Shown here: piece by piece, positions 50,615-60,284 of the stretch
Numbering within the stretch: the first letter of the stretch is position 1
Layout of the letters: every line of letters begins with the position of its first letter
Program-made: the position numbers and the translations under genes
NCBI RefSeq assembly: GCF_006517625.1
Contig: NZ_VHQI01000005.1
Span: 62,341-126,340 of the forward strand
Direction: 5' to 3'
From: Mixta tenebrionis
GTDB lineage: Bacteria > Pseudomonadota > Gammaproteobacteria > Enterobacterales > Enterobacteriaceae
Length of the DNA: 64,000 bases
Notes under the pieces: model-generated
What the model was told of the DNA's origin: nothing
What the model saw: only the letters and a program-made list of their open reading frames with translations
The model's database searches: none

Positions 50615-50995
50615 ATGGAAAACCCAGCTCCTGACGCCTTTATCCTCTACGGCATCAAAAACTGCGACACGATAAAAAAAGCGCGCCGCTTTCTCGACGC
50701 ACAATCCGCCCCCTATCGTTTTCACGACTACCGCGCCGACGGCCTGACGGCGGAGCGGCTGCAAACCTTTATCGCTACCCTGGGCTGGCAGGCGCTGCTG
50801 AATACGCGCGGCACCACCTGGCGTAAGCTGACGGCGGAGGAGAAAGCGGCAATCGATGGCCCGGCGGCGGCGCAAGCGCTGATGCTGGCGCAGCCCGCCC
50901 TGATTAAACGCCCATTGCTCGCCGCCGCAGACGGATCTATGCTGCTGGGCTTTAATGAATCCGACTATCAGCAGTTTCTTCAGGAGAAGTCATAA
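50615..50995 (+). CDS. yffB: ArsC-family glutaredoxin-fold protein YffB
   Basis: Small thioredoxin-fold protein of the ArsC/Spx family, suggested to use glutathione. 126 residues with the redox Cys in [17 protein letters not shown] and the family [16 protein letters not shown] and IKRPLL. The start is uncertain: the ATG at 50615 leaves an N-terminus slightly longer than the 118-residue E. coli protein, and ATGs at 50600 and 50570 are also in frame. It ends one base before the dapE ATG region, so the two are coupled. Confidence 0.9.
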   Translation: MENPAPDAFILYGIKNCDTIKKARRFLDAQSAPYRFHDYRADGLTAERLQTFIATLGWQALLNTRGTTWRKLTAEEKAAIDGPAAAQALMLAQPALIKRPLLAAADGSMLLGFNESDYQQFLQEKS

Positions 50996-50996
50996 T

Positions 50997-52124
50997 ATGT
51001 TTTGTCCGGTTATTGAGCTGGCGCAGCAGCTTATTCGTCGCCCTTCCCTTAGCCCCGATGATGCCGGATGCCAGGCGCTGATGATCGAGCGCCTGCAAGC
51101 GATTGGCTTTACCATCGAGCCGCTCAATATTGCCGATACGCAAAATTTCTGGGCATGGCGCGGCCAGGGCGAAACGCTGGCCTTTGCCGGACATACCGAT
51201 GTGGTGCCGCCCGGCGATATCAGCCGCTGGATCAATCCGCCGTTCGAACCTACCATCCGCGACGGTATGCTGTACGGTCGCGGCGCTGCCGATATGAAAG
51301 GATCGCTGGCGGCGATGATCGTGGCGGCGGAACGCTTTGTCGCCGCCAACCCGCACCATCGCGGCCGGCTGGCGTTTCTCATCACTTCAGATGAAGAAGC
51401 GAACGCCACCCACGGCACGGTAAAAGTGGTTGAACATCTGATGGCGCGCAATGAGCGGCTCGATTACTGCCTGGTCGGCGAGCCTTCCAGTACGGCGCAG
51501 GTGGGTGACGTGGTAAAAAACGGACGACGCGGTTCGATCACCGCCAACCTGACGATACATGGCGTACAGGGGCATGTCGCCTATCCGCACCTGGCGGATA
51601 ACCCGGTGCATCGCGCCCTGCCGCTGTTAAACGAGCTGGTCGCGACAGAATGGGATCGCGGCAACGAATTTTTCCCGCCGACCAGCATGCAGATTGCCAA
51701 TATCCAGGCCGGCACCGGCAGCAATAACGTGATCCCCGGCGAGCTGTTCGTGCAGTTTAATTTCCGTTTCAGCACCGAGCTGACCGATGGCGCTATCCGC
51801 CAGCGCGTCGAGGCGCTGCTGGAGAGCCATCAGCTGCCCTACACTATCGAATGGAAGCTCTCCGGTCAGCCTTTCCTGACGTCGCGCGGGCGGCTGGTAG
51901 ATGCGGTAACCAACGCCGTTGAGCACTATACTGAAAGCAGGCCTGAACTACAGACCACGGGCGGCACCTCCGACGGACGCTTTATCGCGCGAATGGGCGC
52001 CCAGGTTGTGGAACTGGGTCCGGTAAACGCCACCATTCATAAAATTAATGAGTGCGTCAGGGCGTCCGATCTGCAGCTGCTAAGCCGCATGTATCAACGT
52101 ATTATGGAACAGCTGATCGCCTGA
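50997..52124 (+). CDS. dapE: Succinyl-diaminopimelate desuccinylase
   Basis: Dinuclear zinc hydrolase in lysine and peptidoglycan diaminopimelate synthesis. 375 residues, the E. coli length. Metal and catalytic residues are in [33 protein letters not shown] and the C-terminal [12 protein letters not shown]. The ATG at 50997 follows AGGAGA; a longer in-frame extension would lie inside yffB. Confidence 0.96.
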   Translation: MFCPVIELAQQLIRRPSLSPDDAGCQALMIERLQAIGFTIEPLNIADTQNFWAWRGQGETLAFAGHTDVVPPGDISRWINPPFEPTIRDGMLYGRGAADMKGSLAAMIVAAERFVAANPHHRGRLAFLITSDEEANATHGTVKVVEHLMARNERLDYCLVGEPSSTAQVGDVVKNGRRGSITANLTIHGVQGHVAYPHLADNPVHRALPLLNELVATEWDRGNEFFPPTSMQIANIQAGTGSNNVIPGELFVQFNFRFSTELTDGAIRQRVEALLESHQLPYTIEWKLSGQPFLTSRGRLVDAVTNAVEHYTESRPELQTTGGTSDGRFIARMGAQVVELGPVNATIHKINECVRASDLQLLSRMYQRIMEQLIA

Positions 52125-52146
52125 GCGTCTCTCAGAAGGAGCCATT

Positions 52147-52335
52147 ATGGAATGGGTAAAAGAGTACTGGTGGATTATTGTCATCCTGTTGCTGGTTGGC
52201 GTAATGGTCAACGTTTATAAAGATCTGAAACGTATCGATCCTAAAAAATATCTGGCCAATAAGCCAGAGCTGCCGCCCCATCGCGACTTTAACGACAAAT
52301 GGGACGATGAAGACGACTGGCCGAAAAAGAAATAG
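52147..52335 (+). CDS. ypfN: Small membrane protein YpfN (UPF0370)
   Basis: 62 residues: one membrane helix (about 8-23, [14 protein letters not shown]) followed by a charged cytoplasmic tail ending in [19 protein letters not shown] precedes the ATG. Conserved neighbour of dapE in E. coli; no known function. Confidence 0.9.
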   Translation: MEWVKEYWWIIVILLLVGVMVNVYKDLKRIDPKKYLANKPELPPHRDFNDKWDDEDDWPKKK

Positions 52336-52343
52336 CGCTTTCG

Positions 52344-52367
52344 GGGGCAGCCGCTGCCCCTTTCCCT
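52344..52367 (+). terminator. Terminator after ypfN
   Basis: GGGGCAG / CTGCCCC with a three-base loop, then TTTCCCTGTT, nine bases past the ypfN stop and before the convergent ypfH stop. Confidence 0.65.
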
Positions 52368-52374
52368 GTTCCTG

Positions 52375-53070
52375 TTATATCAACGTAATCACATCTTCAT
52401 CGCGCGGCTTGCCGCTGCTTAGCGCCTCTTCAAAATAGCGGCGCGGCACGGTATAGCGCAGATGATCCAGCGCCAAATCCATGCTGCGCCGATCGATGGC
52501 GTGCGGCAAATCCGCCACGATATCCAGCGTCACATCGCCCCCTAACGAGGTCAGACGCGCCGCCGCCTGCTGCGCATGTTCGGCCCGATAGATTTCATCC
52601 TCCTCGCCATGAATCAGGTGAATAGTGGTTTTCGCCGTCGCCTGTTCCGGCAGGCTGGCATAGCGCCCGCTAAAAGCGACAATGCGTCCGGCCAGTTCAG
52701 GGCGCGCTTTACAGCCCTCCAGTACCATGACGCTGCCCTGCGCGAAGCCGACCAGCGCCGTAGCCTCCGGCGCAACGCCGCTCAGCTGCTGCCACTCGAC
52801 AACCGAGTGCAAAAACTGCGGCATCGCCCGATCCACGCGCTGTTGCAGGCTTATCTGCGGCCCGGCGTCACTGTACCACTGCTGCCCCGGCGTCCCGGCG
52901 CCCGGCTCAGGGCCGCCGACGCTAACCACCAGCGCCTGTGGAAAAGCCTCAGCAAACCAGCGCCCGATCTCTCCCATCGATACCGGATTATCGCCAGCCG
53001 CGTGATAAAGCAGAAACAGCTGCGCCGGCGGCATGGACGGACGCTGTACCACAAAGTGATGCGTTATCAT
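52375..53070 (-). CDS. ypfH: YpfH carboxylesterase homologue with lost nucleophile
   Basis: Alpha/beta-hydrolase of the phospholipase/carboxylesterase family, 231 residues against about 232 in E. coli. Asp158 (HGEED) and His190 (DLPHAID) of the triad are present. The nucleophile elbow reads VGFAQGS, with Ala110 where E. coli has Ser (GFSQG), and the oxyanion-loop HG is HA (YHAAGDNP). The frame is otherwise intact, so it encodes a full-length but probably inactive or altered enzyme. Convergent with ypfN. Confidence 0.85.
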   Translation of the reverse strand: MITHHFVVQRPSMPPAQLFLLYHAAGDNPVSMGEIGRWFAEAFPQALVVSVGGPEPGAGTPGQQWYSDAGPQISLQQRVDRAMPQFLHSVVEWQQLSGVAPEATALVGFAQGSVMVLEGCKARPELAGRIVAFSGRYASLPEQATAKTTIHLIHGEEDEIYRAEHAQQAAARLTSLGGDVTLDIVADLPHAIDRRSMDLALDHLRYTVPRRYFEEALSSGKPRDEDVITLI

Positions 53071-53265
53071 AATTTTTTCCCCCTCGCCTTTAAGCGTAGA
53101 TGATTAGCCGCAGCCGAGAGTCAGAGGCAATTATCGTTGCCCGCGCGTTAGCATCCCGCAGCCCCGCAGCCCCAGCCGGAGAAAGTAATAACAGATGGAT
53201 CTAACGACAGGCGTGCGTGGTTAACAGATGCTGAATAATCAAAGGGATAATAGAATATGCTCTTA

Positions 53266-55254
53266 CTATAACAGCGCAGCCAGCGCCTGGCGCCAGCGCT
53301 GGCTGCGCGCCTCGTCCAGCTGCTGCATAAGTTTTTGCGCCTCTTCACGCCACTGCGTCAGCAGCGCCTTACGCCCGCTGAGGCCCAGCGCGGCGGCTAT
53401 CTCGCCCGGCGGCCGGCGTTGGATAACCGCCTGATGCAGCGCCAGCCCGCGGCTTTCCGTCGCCAGCAGCAGCCTGCCCAGCGCGGGCAGGCTTACCTCA
53501 AAAGCGCGGTGGAGAAAAGCAAAACCCGCCAGCGCCTGCCAGTCAGCCTCGTTCAGCCGGTAATCCTCATCCGCCGTCAGCGGTATCGTCTCATCGATCA
53601 GCGGCTGTAGCCAGCAGAGATCGCGCGCCAGCTGCCGTTCCGCCTGCAGGCTGAGCCGCTGGCCCGCCTGGCTCAGCGGCAGTATCGCCATCGCGCTGTA
53701 GCAGCCGCTGCTCGCTTCGCGCTGCGTGGAGAGACGCGCGAGGGTAAAGCCGCAGCGCTGCCAGAAACGCCACAGCTCGTCGGTAAAGCCGAAGCTGACG
53801 GAGAGGTAATCCAGCCCCTGCGCCTGCGCGGCGGCGAAGCTAATAAGGCGGCTGCCGACGCGCCGACGCCGCTGGCCTGGCGCCACGGCGATGCGGCTGA
53901 TGCGGCGGGAGCGCAGCTGCGCCGCCTGCGGCAGACCGGCATGCGCCGCCAGCGACTGAGCGACCAGGCTGCCGCGCGGACGACGCAGCCCGGCCCAGAC
54001 CTGCTGCGCCAGCAGATCGGACAGGCCGCCCTCCGCTACCAGCCACAGCGCGCCGGCTATGGCGCCGCACTGGCTTTCCGCCGCAATCAGCTGCTGGCCC
54101 GGCGCATCCAGCAGGCGGCGGAAATCGAGCGGCGTGGTGCGATAGTGCGCGCTGGTCAACAGTTGATAGAGTTTTAACAGGCGTTCAGGATGACGAGCGC
54201 GATCGCACAGGATAAAAGCGAGCGCCTCCTGCGGCAGCGCCGCGCTTTCTCCCTGCGCCTCCGTCAGCAGCAGCGCATCGTCAACCACGCGCTCCAGCGG
54301 ATCGCCCTGACGCCAGCGCTGCGGCTCATCCAGCTGGTAAAAATGCGCCTGCGGCAGCGCCGCGCAAAACTTCAGCAGGAAGCCGCGGCCGGTGCCTTCG
54401 TAGCCCTGCACGGTGGTGGTAAGCAATACGCGCGGAAAACGCCTCAGCAGACGATGCAGCATCGGGGTGGGTATCGCCGCCGCTTCATCGATAATCAGCC
54501 AGTCGGCGGCGGGCGGCGCCTCGGCGGCCAGCAGCGCATCGGGGGCGATAAAACTGAAGCGCTCGCCGGCGAAGCGCGCCAGCACCGCGGTAGAGACTTT
54601 GGCGGGCGCCGTGACCAGGCAATTTCCCGCCCATTGCTGAATCAGCATTCCAGCCAGCGCCGATTTGCCGCGCCCGCGGGCGGCGGTGAGGATATGTATG
54701 CCGGGATGCGCGCTCAACAGCTGCGCCAGCAGCCTGCGCTGCTGCTGCGCGCCGCCTGGCCGCCAGCTGTTCAGCCCCAGCGCGGCAGGCCACCGACACG
54801 GCTGATGCTGTAGATGGATAAGCGCCTGCTCATCCGCCAGCAACCGTTGCTGCAGATGGTGAATAAAGTGCGGGGTGGCGATCGGCGTTTCGCTTTCGCT
54901 CCAGCGCAGCGAATCATTATCGGGCGCGCGTGGCCATGTGGCCCAGGGCGGCGCCAGCAGCAGCAGCCAGCTTCCGGCGCTCAGCGTACCGGCCAGCGCG
55001 GCGAACGCCTCGCTGTGAAACCCATCGCGCGCGTCAAAAATAGCGTGCAGAAATTCCTGCCCCAGCAGGTTGCGCAGGGCGGCCGGCGGCTGCGCAGCCG
55101 GCAGATCGTCCCGCTCGCCGAGCGTGATCCAGTCGCCCGGCAGAGTCGCGCGCCAGCGCTGCGCCTGTTCGCAACACCAGCGCGCCTCGCCGCTGATAAC
55201 CGCCAGCCGCCGGATACCGCTGCGGCGCATCTCAGCGCTGAGGTTTTCCAGCAT
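53266..55254 (-). CDS. tmcA: tRNA(Met) cytidine acetyltransferase
   Basis: ATP-dependent RNA helicase/acetyltransferase forming N4-acetylcytidine at the wobble base of elongator tRNA-Met. 662 residues: DUF1726-like N-terminal region, helicase domain with Walker A ARGRGKSAL (about 192-200) and DEAAAIP box, GNAT domain with RISRIAVAPGQRRRRVGS, and a C-terminal tRNA-binding part. Six bases downstream of ypfJ, so the two form an operon as in E. coli. Confidence 0.94.
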   Translation of the reverse strand: MLENLSAEMRRSGIRRLAVISGEARWCCEQAQRWRATLPGDWITLGERDDLPAAQPPAALRNLLGQEFLHAIFDARDGFHSEAFAALAGTLSAGSWLLLLAPPWATWPRAPDNDSLRWSESETPIATPHFIHHLQQRLLADEQALIHLQHQPCRWPAALGLNSWRPGGAQQQRRLLAQLLSAHPGIHILTAARGRGKSALAGMLIQQWAGNCLVTAPAKVSTAVLARFAGERFSFIAPDALLAAEAPPAADWLIIDEAAAIPTPMLHRLLRRFPRVLLTTTVQGYEGTGRGFLLKFCAALPQAHFYQLDEPQRWRQGDPLERVVDDALLLTEAQGESAALPQEALAFILCDRARHPERLLKLYQLLTSAHYRTTPLDFRRLLDAPGQQLIAAESQCGAIAGALWLVAEGGLSDLLAQQVWAGLRRPRGSLVAQSLAAHAGLPQAAQLRSRRISRIAVAPGQRRRRVGSRLISFAAAQAQGLDYLSVSFGFTDELWRFWQRCGFTLARLSTQREASSGCYSAMAILPLSQAGQRLSLQAERQLARDLCWLQPLIDETIPLTADEDYRLNEADWQALAGFAFLHRAFEVSLPALGRLLLATESRGLALHQAVIQRRPPGEIAAALGLSGRKALLTQWREEAQKLMQQLDEARSQRWRQALAALL

Positions 55255-55260
55255 CAGACT

Positions 55261-56118
55261 TTAGCGGCTGGCGAAGGTATCGCACTGGCCAGGATCGCCG
55301 CCGTCGAAGCCGCGCTTAAACCAGCTGTAGCGCTGCCCGGAGGTGCCGTGGGTAAAGCTGTCGGGCGTAACGCGCCCCTGGCTCTGCTGCTGCAGACGAT
55401 CGTCGCCAATCGCCTCGGCGGCGTTTAGCGCCTCCTGCAAATCGCCCGGCTCCAGAATCTGCTGCTGCTGCATATAGTGCCCCCAGACGCCGGCAAAGCA
55501 GTCCGCCTGCAGCTCCATTTTCACCGACAGCTGATTGACCTGGCGCTGCGACGCGCCCTGCTGCATCTGACGCACCTTCGGCTCAATGCCAAGCAGCTTC
55601 TGCACATGATGGCCTACCTCATGCGCGATCACATAGCCCTGGGCAAAATCGCCGTCGGCGCCCAGCTTGTTCTTCAGCTCATCATAAAAAGAGAGATCGA
55701 TATATACGGTAGCGTCAGCCGGACAGTAGAACGGCCCCATCACCGACTGCCCGGTGCCGCAGCCGGTACGCGTCGCGTTGCGATACATCACCAGGCGCGG
55801 CGGCTGATACTGTTTGCCCATCTGGTTAAACAGTTTTTGCCAGGTATCCTCGGTGGTGGCGAGAATTACCGAGGTAAATTTCGCCGCCTCATCATCCTGT
55901 GGGCTGATGCTTTGCGAGCGGCTCTGCTGGGTAACCGGCTCGCCGCCGGTGAGCAGCGGCGTTAAATCATAGCCGTAATAGCCGGCGACCATAACGATCG
56001 CCAACAGGATAAGTCCGCCCTTGCCGCGCGGAATACGCATACGCCCGCCGCCCATGGAGGGTGACTGTCTGCGACGATCCTCTACATTGTCGCTTTCGCG
56101 ACGCCCTTGCCAACGCAT
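55261..56118 (-). CDS. ypfJ: YpfJ, membrane-anchored neutral zinc metallopeptidase family
   Basis: 285 residues of the putative neutral zinc metallopeptidase family. A membrane helix (about 35-50, [17 protein letters not shown]) is followed by a periplasmic domain with HEVGHH (His166, Glu167, His170). The start [16 protein letters not shown] at 56118 matches E. coli YpfJ; an earlier in-frame start adds thirteen unsupported residues. Substrate unknown. Upstream partner of tmcA. Confidence 0.92.
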   Translation of the reverse strand: MRWQGRRESDNVEDRRRQSPSMGGGRMRIPRGKGGLILLAIVMVAGYYGYDLTPLLTGGEPVTQQSRSQSISPQDDEAAKFTSVILATTEDTWQKLFNQMGKQYQPPRLVMYRNATRTGCGTGQSVMGPFYCPADATVYIDLSFYDELKNKLGADGDFAQGYVIAHEVGHHVQKLLGIEPKVRQMQQGASQRQVNQLSVKMELQADCFAGVWGHYMQQQQILEPGDLQEALNAAEAIGDDRLQQQSQGRVTPDSFTHGTSGQRYSWFKRGFDGGDPGQCDTFASR

Positions 56119-56245
56119 AACTTTCCCCTGTTGTTCACTGACTGGCGGATACGGCAAATTCTAGTCGCGGCAACGCTGAATAACCAGAGCGCGCTGCGCG
56201 GGATGGGAGGGTAACGGAAAAAAGTAGCGGGCACAACGTCAGGAA

Positions 56246-56276
56246 ACCGGTCGACGGCGCCTGCCTGCCGACCGGT
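56246..56276 (-). terminator. Terminator of purC
   Basis: ACCGGTCG / CGACCGGT stem across a 15-base loop, ten bases beyond the purC stop, with only a short T-run after it on the minus strand. Confidence 0.5.
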
Positions 56277-56285
56277 ACGGAGGAG

Positions 56286-56999
56286 TTAGTCGAGCTTCAC
56301 GCCCAGGCGCTGAGCCACCTCTTCATAGGCTTCAATCAGGCCGCCAAGGCTTTGACGGAAACGATCTTTATCCATTTTGTCCATGGTTTTTTTATCCCAC
56401 AGGCGGGCGCCGTCCGGCGAGAACTCATCGCCCAGCGTCACTTCGCCCTTAAACAGGCCAAACTCCAGTTTGAAATCCACCAGAATCAGACCCGCCTCAT
56501 CAAACAGCTTGCTCAGTACCTCGTTGGCTTTATAGGTCAGCTCGCGCATGCGCGCCAGATTCTCTTTGCTGACCCAGCCGAAGGTTTCGCAGTAGGATTC
56601 GTTTACCATCGGATCGTGTTTGGCGTCATCTTTTAAAAACAGATCGAACAGCGGCGGGTTCAGCACCATTCCCTCTTCCACGCCCAGACGCTTCACCAGC
56701 GATCCGGCCGCGCGGTTGCGCACCACGCATTCAACCGGCACCATCTCCAGTTTTTTTACCAGCGCTTCGTTGTCGGAGAGCAGCGCTTCCATCTGCGTTG
56801 GAATGCCCGCTTCTTCCAGCTTGCGCATAATGAAATAGTTGAACTTATTGTTCACCATGCCTTTGCGATCGAACTGTTCGATACGCGCTCCATCCCCTGC
56901 TGACGTATCGTTGCGGAATTCGAGTACCAACAGATCCGGGTTTTCGGTGCTGTAAACGGTTTTCGCTTTGCCGCGATACAACTCAGCTAGCTTTTGCAT
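56286..56999 (-). CDS. purC: Phosphoribosylaminoimidazole-succinocarboxamide synthase
   Basis: Purine biosynthesis enzyme joining CAIR and aspartate with ATP. 237 residues, the E. coli length, starting [24 protein letters not shown]-synthase signatures [14 protein letters not shown] and LVDFKLEFG are intact. I use the ATG at 56999; the in-frame extension upstream is not part of the family. In E. coli purC follows bamC and is under PurR; the terminator at 57095-57122 separates the two here. Confidence 0.96.
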   Translation of the reverse strand: MQKLAELYRGKAKTVYSTENPDLLVLEFRNDTSAGDGARIEQFDRKGMVNNKFNYFIMRKLEEAGIPTQMEALLSDNEALVKKLEMVPVECVVRNRAAGSLVKRLGVEEGMVLNPPLFDLFLKDDAKHDPMVNESYCETFGWVSKENLARMRELTYKANEVLSKLFDEAGLILVDFKLEFGLFKGEVTLGDEFSPDGARLWDKKTMDKMDKDRFRQSLGGLIEAYEEVAQRLGVKLD

Positions 57000-57094
57000 C
57001 TTGATAAACTCCAAACATGGTAGATAGTGAAGGGCCATAACCGGGTGACGCAATCGTTTACGTCGCTGCACGCTATTATGCCAAAGATAAAATA

Positions 57095-57122
57095 AAAAAG
57101 GCCGGAATTTTCCGGCCTTTTT
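57095..57122. terminator. Strong terminator between bamC and purC
   Basis: AAAAAGGCCGGA / TCCGGCCTTTTT with a four-base loop. It lies directly after the bamC stop, with a T-run on both strands, and should end the dapA-bamC transcript. Confidence 0.9.
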
Positions 57123-57125
57123 TTG

Positions 57126-58160
57126 TTATTTGTTCATCGTGGCCTGAAAGACCGCCACCAGCGCGTCGTTTTGCGACTGCGTCAGAACATGCCCTTTAGG
57201 ATCGATAAACTGCAGGCTGCTGCGGTTATCCAGATCGCCGACCTGCAGCGTGTAGTCGCCGTTCGGCAGCTGCGGATCTTTAGCGCCAACTTCATCCCAG
57301 ACGCTGTCGCCCGGCGCTTTGTAAGCGAGCTTCATGCTGCCCTGCGGGCGATTGCTGTCGGTCACTTCCATGCAAATGCGCTGCAGCGCGCCAGGCAGTT
57401 TCTGCCAGACGACGTTAAACGGCGCACGCAGGATCAGCGTCGGCAGGCCGGTATCGTCCGCTCCGCTTTGCACATTAATCTGCGAGGCGCTGCGGCTGGC
57501 GGCGGCATCGGCGGCGGCGCTTTCCATCTTATCCAGGCCGGTGCTGATATCGTTCAGCATCTGCGCGGTATAGCGCTGGATCTGCGTCGGCGAGGTAACG
57601 TCGTTGCCCGCCTGCTGCAGCTGCACCAGCTTCACGGTAAGCGCCTGCTGATAGCCCTGCTGCTGCACGCTGATCTCATAGCGCCCGCGATACTGGTTAT
57701 CTTCATCTGCGCGATTCCACTCCACCCAGTCGGTGGTCAGCTGCTGGCTGGCGTCCTGACGGCTGGCGATCGGGAAATGATAAGACTGCAGCACGTTCAC
57801 CACCTGCGGCCAGATGGAGCCGCTGCGGCTGTTTTCCATCATCAATACGCCGCTGTTGCCGTTAAACTGCGCGCGCGCGCCGTTCAACAGCGCCAGCGGC
57901 TGCGCTGGCGGACGAATATCCAGCTCTTTGCCAACCGCGCCGTTGCCGGCGACGCGCGGTACGTCATAGTCCCCGTTTTGCAGCGGCAAAATCATGCCTG
58001 CCGGCGCGCGCAAATCCTGCAGCTCAGCCGCCTGCAGATAGGATTCATCGCCGCTGACCTGGCGCTTATAGCGCTGATCGCTGGAGCAGCCTGCAAGCAG
58101 CATCGCCGTGGATAGCCCTACGATAGTCGCTAGCGTGGACTTGTTTACTGAATAAGCCAT
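57126..58160 (-). CDS. bamC: Outer membrane protein assembly lipoprotein BamC
   Basis: Lipoprotein of the BAM complex that inserts beta-barrels into the outer membrane. 344 residues. Lipobox LLAGC near residue 25, conserved unstructured N-terminal segment [14 protein letters not shown], two helix-grip domains, and a C-terminal [24 protein letters not shown] at 58160 preceded by GGGAGA. It follows dapA by 14 bases. Confidence 0.95.
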   Translation of the reverse strand: MAYSVNKSTLATIVGLSTAMLLAGCSSDQRYKRQVSGDESYLQAAELQDLRAPAGMILPLQNGDYDVPRVAGNGAVGKELDIRPPAQPLALLNGARAQFNGNSGVLMMENSRSGSIWPQVVNVLQSYHFPIASRQDASQQLTTDWVEWNRADEDNQYRGRYEISVQQQGYQQALTVKLVQLQQAGNDVTSPTQIQRYTAQMLNDISTGLDKMESAAADAAASRSASQINVQSGADDTGLPTLILRAPFNVVWQKLPGALQRICMEVTDSNRPQGSMKLAYKAPGDSVWDEVGAKDPQLPNGDYTLQVGDLDNRSSLQFIDPKGHVLTQSQNDALVAVFQATMNK

Positions 58161-58174
58161 CAATTCTCCCTAAA

Positions 58175-59053
58175 TTACAGCAGACCCGCGTTTTTCAGCG
58201 CCTGCTCCACAACCGGACTCGCCGCCCCGGATAACGGAACCATTGGCAGACGCAGGGTATCGGTCGCGATTAATCCCAGTTTCTTCGCGGCCCATTTCAC
58301 CGGAACAGGATTAGGTTCAACAAACAGTTTCTGATGCAGATGCATCAGGCGCTGGTTAAGTCGACGCGCCGCAGCGAATTCGCCCGCGCGCGCCAGCCGG
58401 CACAGCTCCGCCATTTCACGCGCGGCGATATTCGCCGTAACGGAAATCACGCCGTGGCCGCCCAGCTGCATAAAATCGAGCGCGGTAGCGTCATCGCCGC
58501 TGACCAGTACGAACGTATCATCAACCAGCTCTTGGATCTGGCTAACGCGCGATAAGTTCCCGGTTGCCTCTTTGATTCCGATAATATTTTCGATCTGCGC
58601 CAGGCGCGCCACCGTTTCGGGCAGCATATCGCAGCCGGTGCGCGACGGCACGTTATACAGCATCTGCGGCAGGCTGGTGCTTTCCGCGATAGCTTTAAAG
58701 TGCTGGTACAGCCCTTCCTGAGTAGGACGGTTGTAGTACGGCGTTACGGTCAGACAGCCGATAACGCCGCTGTTCTCAAAGCGTTTAGTGAGAGAGATGC
58801 CTTCGGCGGTAGCATTAGCGCCGGTGCCGGCAATCACCGGAATACGGCCGTCGGCGAGGTCAAGCGTCATCATGACCACGTCGCCGTGTTCGTCATGGCT
58901 CAGCGTCGCGGATTCGCCGGTGGTTCCCACAGAAACGATAGCGGAAGTTCCGCTCTCGACATGATAATCAATCAGTTTTTTCAGGCTCGTACGGCAGACA
59001 TTACCTTTATCATCCATTGGCGTAACGAGCGCAACAATACTTCCCGTGAACAT
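58175..59053 (-). CDS. dapA: 4-hydroxy-tetrahydrodipicolinate synthase
   Basis: First committed step of diaminopimelate/lysine synthesis: condenses pyruvate with aspartate semialdehyde. 292 residues, the E. coli length. The Schiff-base lysine is Lys161 (IGIKEATGN), and Tyr133 is in [10 protein letters not shown]. The ATG at 59053 gives the family start [12 protein letters not shown]. Divergent from gcvR, in operon with bamC. dapE in the same window serves the same pathway. Confidence 0.96.
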   Translation of the reverse strand: MFTGSIVALVTPMDDKGNVCRTSLKKLIDYHVESGTSAIVSVGTTGESATLSHDEHGDVVMMTLDLADGRIPVIAGTGANATAEGISLTKRFENSGVIGCLTVTPYYNRPTQEGLYQHFKAIAESTSLPQMLYNVPSRTGCDMLPETVARLAQIENIIGIKEATGNLSRVSQIQELVDDTFVLVSGDDATALDFMQLGGHGVISVTANIAAREMAELCRLARAGEFAAARRLNQRLMHLHQKLFVEPNPVPVKWAAKKLGLIATDTLRLPMVPLSGAASPVVEQALKNAGLL

Positions 59054-59210
59054 TGGCCATCCCCTCGACAAACAAGTAGTTCATGGTACGTTTGACCGGC
59101 GTGGAAAAGCAAGCAAACAGAGGCCGGGAGCGCTTGGCAGAGGGTATTTTTTATGTTTTCCTACGCGTTATAACTATTACTTATCATCTTATCCGACAGG
59201 AAAATTAATT

Positions 59211-59804
59211 TTGCCGCAGTCACCGCAACACTTTCTGGTCATTACGGCGCTGGGCGTTGATCGTCCAGGCATTGTCAATGCCATTACCCGCCATGTCAGC
59301 AGCTGCGGCTGTAATATTGAAGATAGCCGCTTGGCGCTATTGGGCGATGAGTTCACCTTTATTATGCTGCTTTCCGGCAGCTGGAACGCCATCACGCAGA
59401 TCGAATCGACGTTGCCGCTGAAAGGCGCCGAAATGGAGCTGCTGATTGTGATGAAGCGCACAAATGCCGCTATCCGTCCCGCCATGCCGGAAACCGTCTG
59501 GGTACAGGTAGAGGTAAATGATTCGCCACACATTATTGAGCGATTTACCGATCTGTTTGATTCACATCAAATGCATATCGCAGAGCTGGTCTCACGTACG
59601 CAGCCAGCGCAAGAAAATCGCCCGCCGTTGCTTTATATTCAGATCACCGCCCACAGTCCGGCGCACCGGGACGCAACATTAATTGAGCAGGCGTTTCATG
59701 CCCTATGTACAGAACTTGATGCACAGGGCACTATTAGCGTTGTGAATTATCCACAGCATGACGAAAAAATGGAGAGTAGTAATGAATCCACTGAAAGCCG
59801 GTGA
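59211..59804 (+). CDS. gcvR: Glycine cleavage system transcriptional repressor GcvR
   Basis: Two ACT domains; in E. coli it binds GcvA and blocks gcv activation unless glycine is present. About 197 residues from the TTG at 59211, which follows CAGGAAAA at good spacing and gives the N-terminus PQSPQHFLVITALG, as in E. coli (TQ/SSQHYLVITALG-type). No ATG is available at the right place; longer in-frame readings run into the dapA promoter. It overlaps bcp by 23 bases. Confidence 0.9.
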   Translation: MPQSPQHFLVITALGVDRPGIVNAITRHVSSCGCNIEDSRLALLGDEFTFIMLLSGSWNAITQIESTLPLKGAEMELLIVMKRTNAAIRPAMPETVWVQVEVNDSPHIIERFTDLFDSHQMHIAELVSRTQPAQENRPPLLYIQITAHSPAHRDATLIEQAFHALCTELDAQGTISVVNYPQHDEKMESSNESTESR

Positions 59805-60249
59805 TACCGCACCGAAATTTAGCTTGCCCGATCAGGATGGCGAACAAGTAAATTTGACCGACTTCCAGGGACAGCGCGTACTGGTCTATTTCTACCCCAA
59901 AGCGATGACGCCCGGTTGTACCGTGCAGGCATGCGGTCTGCGCGACAATATGGATGAGCTGAAAAAAGCAGGCGTCGATGTGGTGGGAATCAGTACCGAT
60001 AAGCCGGAAAAGCTGTCGCGCTTCGCTGAAAAAGAGCTGCTGAACTTTACGCTGCTGTCTGATGAGGATCATCAGGTCAGCGAGCAATTCGGCGTCTGGG
60101 GAGAAAAAACCTTTATGGGCAAAACCTATGACGGCATCCATCGCATCAGCTTTTTGATCGATGCCGAAGGTAAAATTGAAAAAGTCTTCGATGATTTTAA
60201 AACCAGCAACCATTACGACATCGTCATGGATTATCTGAAATCGGCCTGA
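59782..60249 (+). CDS. bcp: Thioredoxin-dependent thiol peroxidase (peroxiredoxin Bcp)
   Basis: Cytoplasmic peroxiredoxin Q that reduces peroxides with thioredoxin. 155 residues. Peroxidatic Cys46 and resolving Cys51 are in TPGCTVQACGLRD. Nearly identical to E. coli Bcp over most of its length. The ATG at 59782 lies inside the end of gcvR in another frame, with GGAGAG upstream. Confidence 0.96.
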   Translation: MNPLKAGDTAPKFSLPDQDGEQVNLTDFQGQRVLVYFYPKAMTPGCTVQACGLRDNMDELKKAGVDVVGISTDKPEKLSRFAEKELLNFTLLSDEDHQVSEQFGVWGEKTFMGKTYDGIHRISFLIDAEGKIEKVFDDFKTSNHYDIVMDYLKSA

Positions 60250-60257
60250 AGCAACGC

Positions 60258-60276
60258 GTGGCGTCCCGGACGCCAC
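60258..60276. terminator. Hairpin between convergent bcp and perM
   Basis: GTGGCGTC / GACGCCAC with a three-base loop, just past the bcp stop and just before the perM stop. T content after the stem is modest. Confidence 0.55.
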
Positions 60277-60284
60277 CACGTCTG

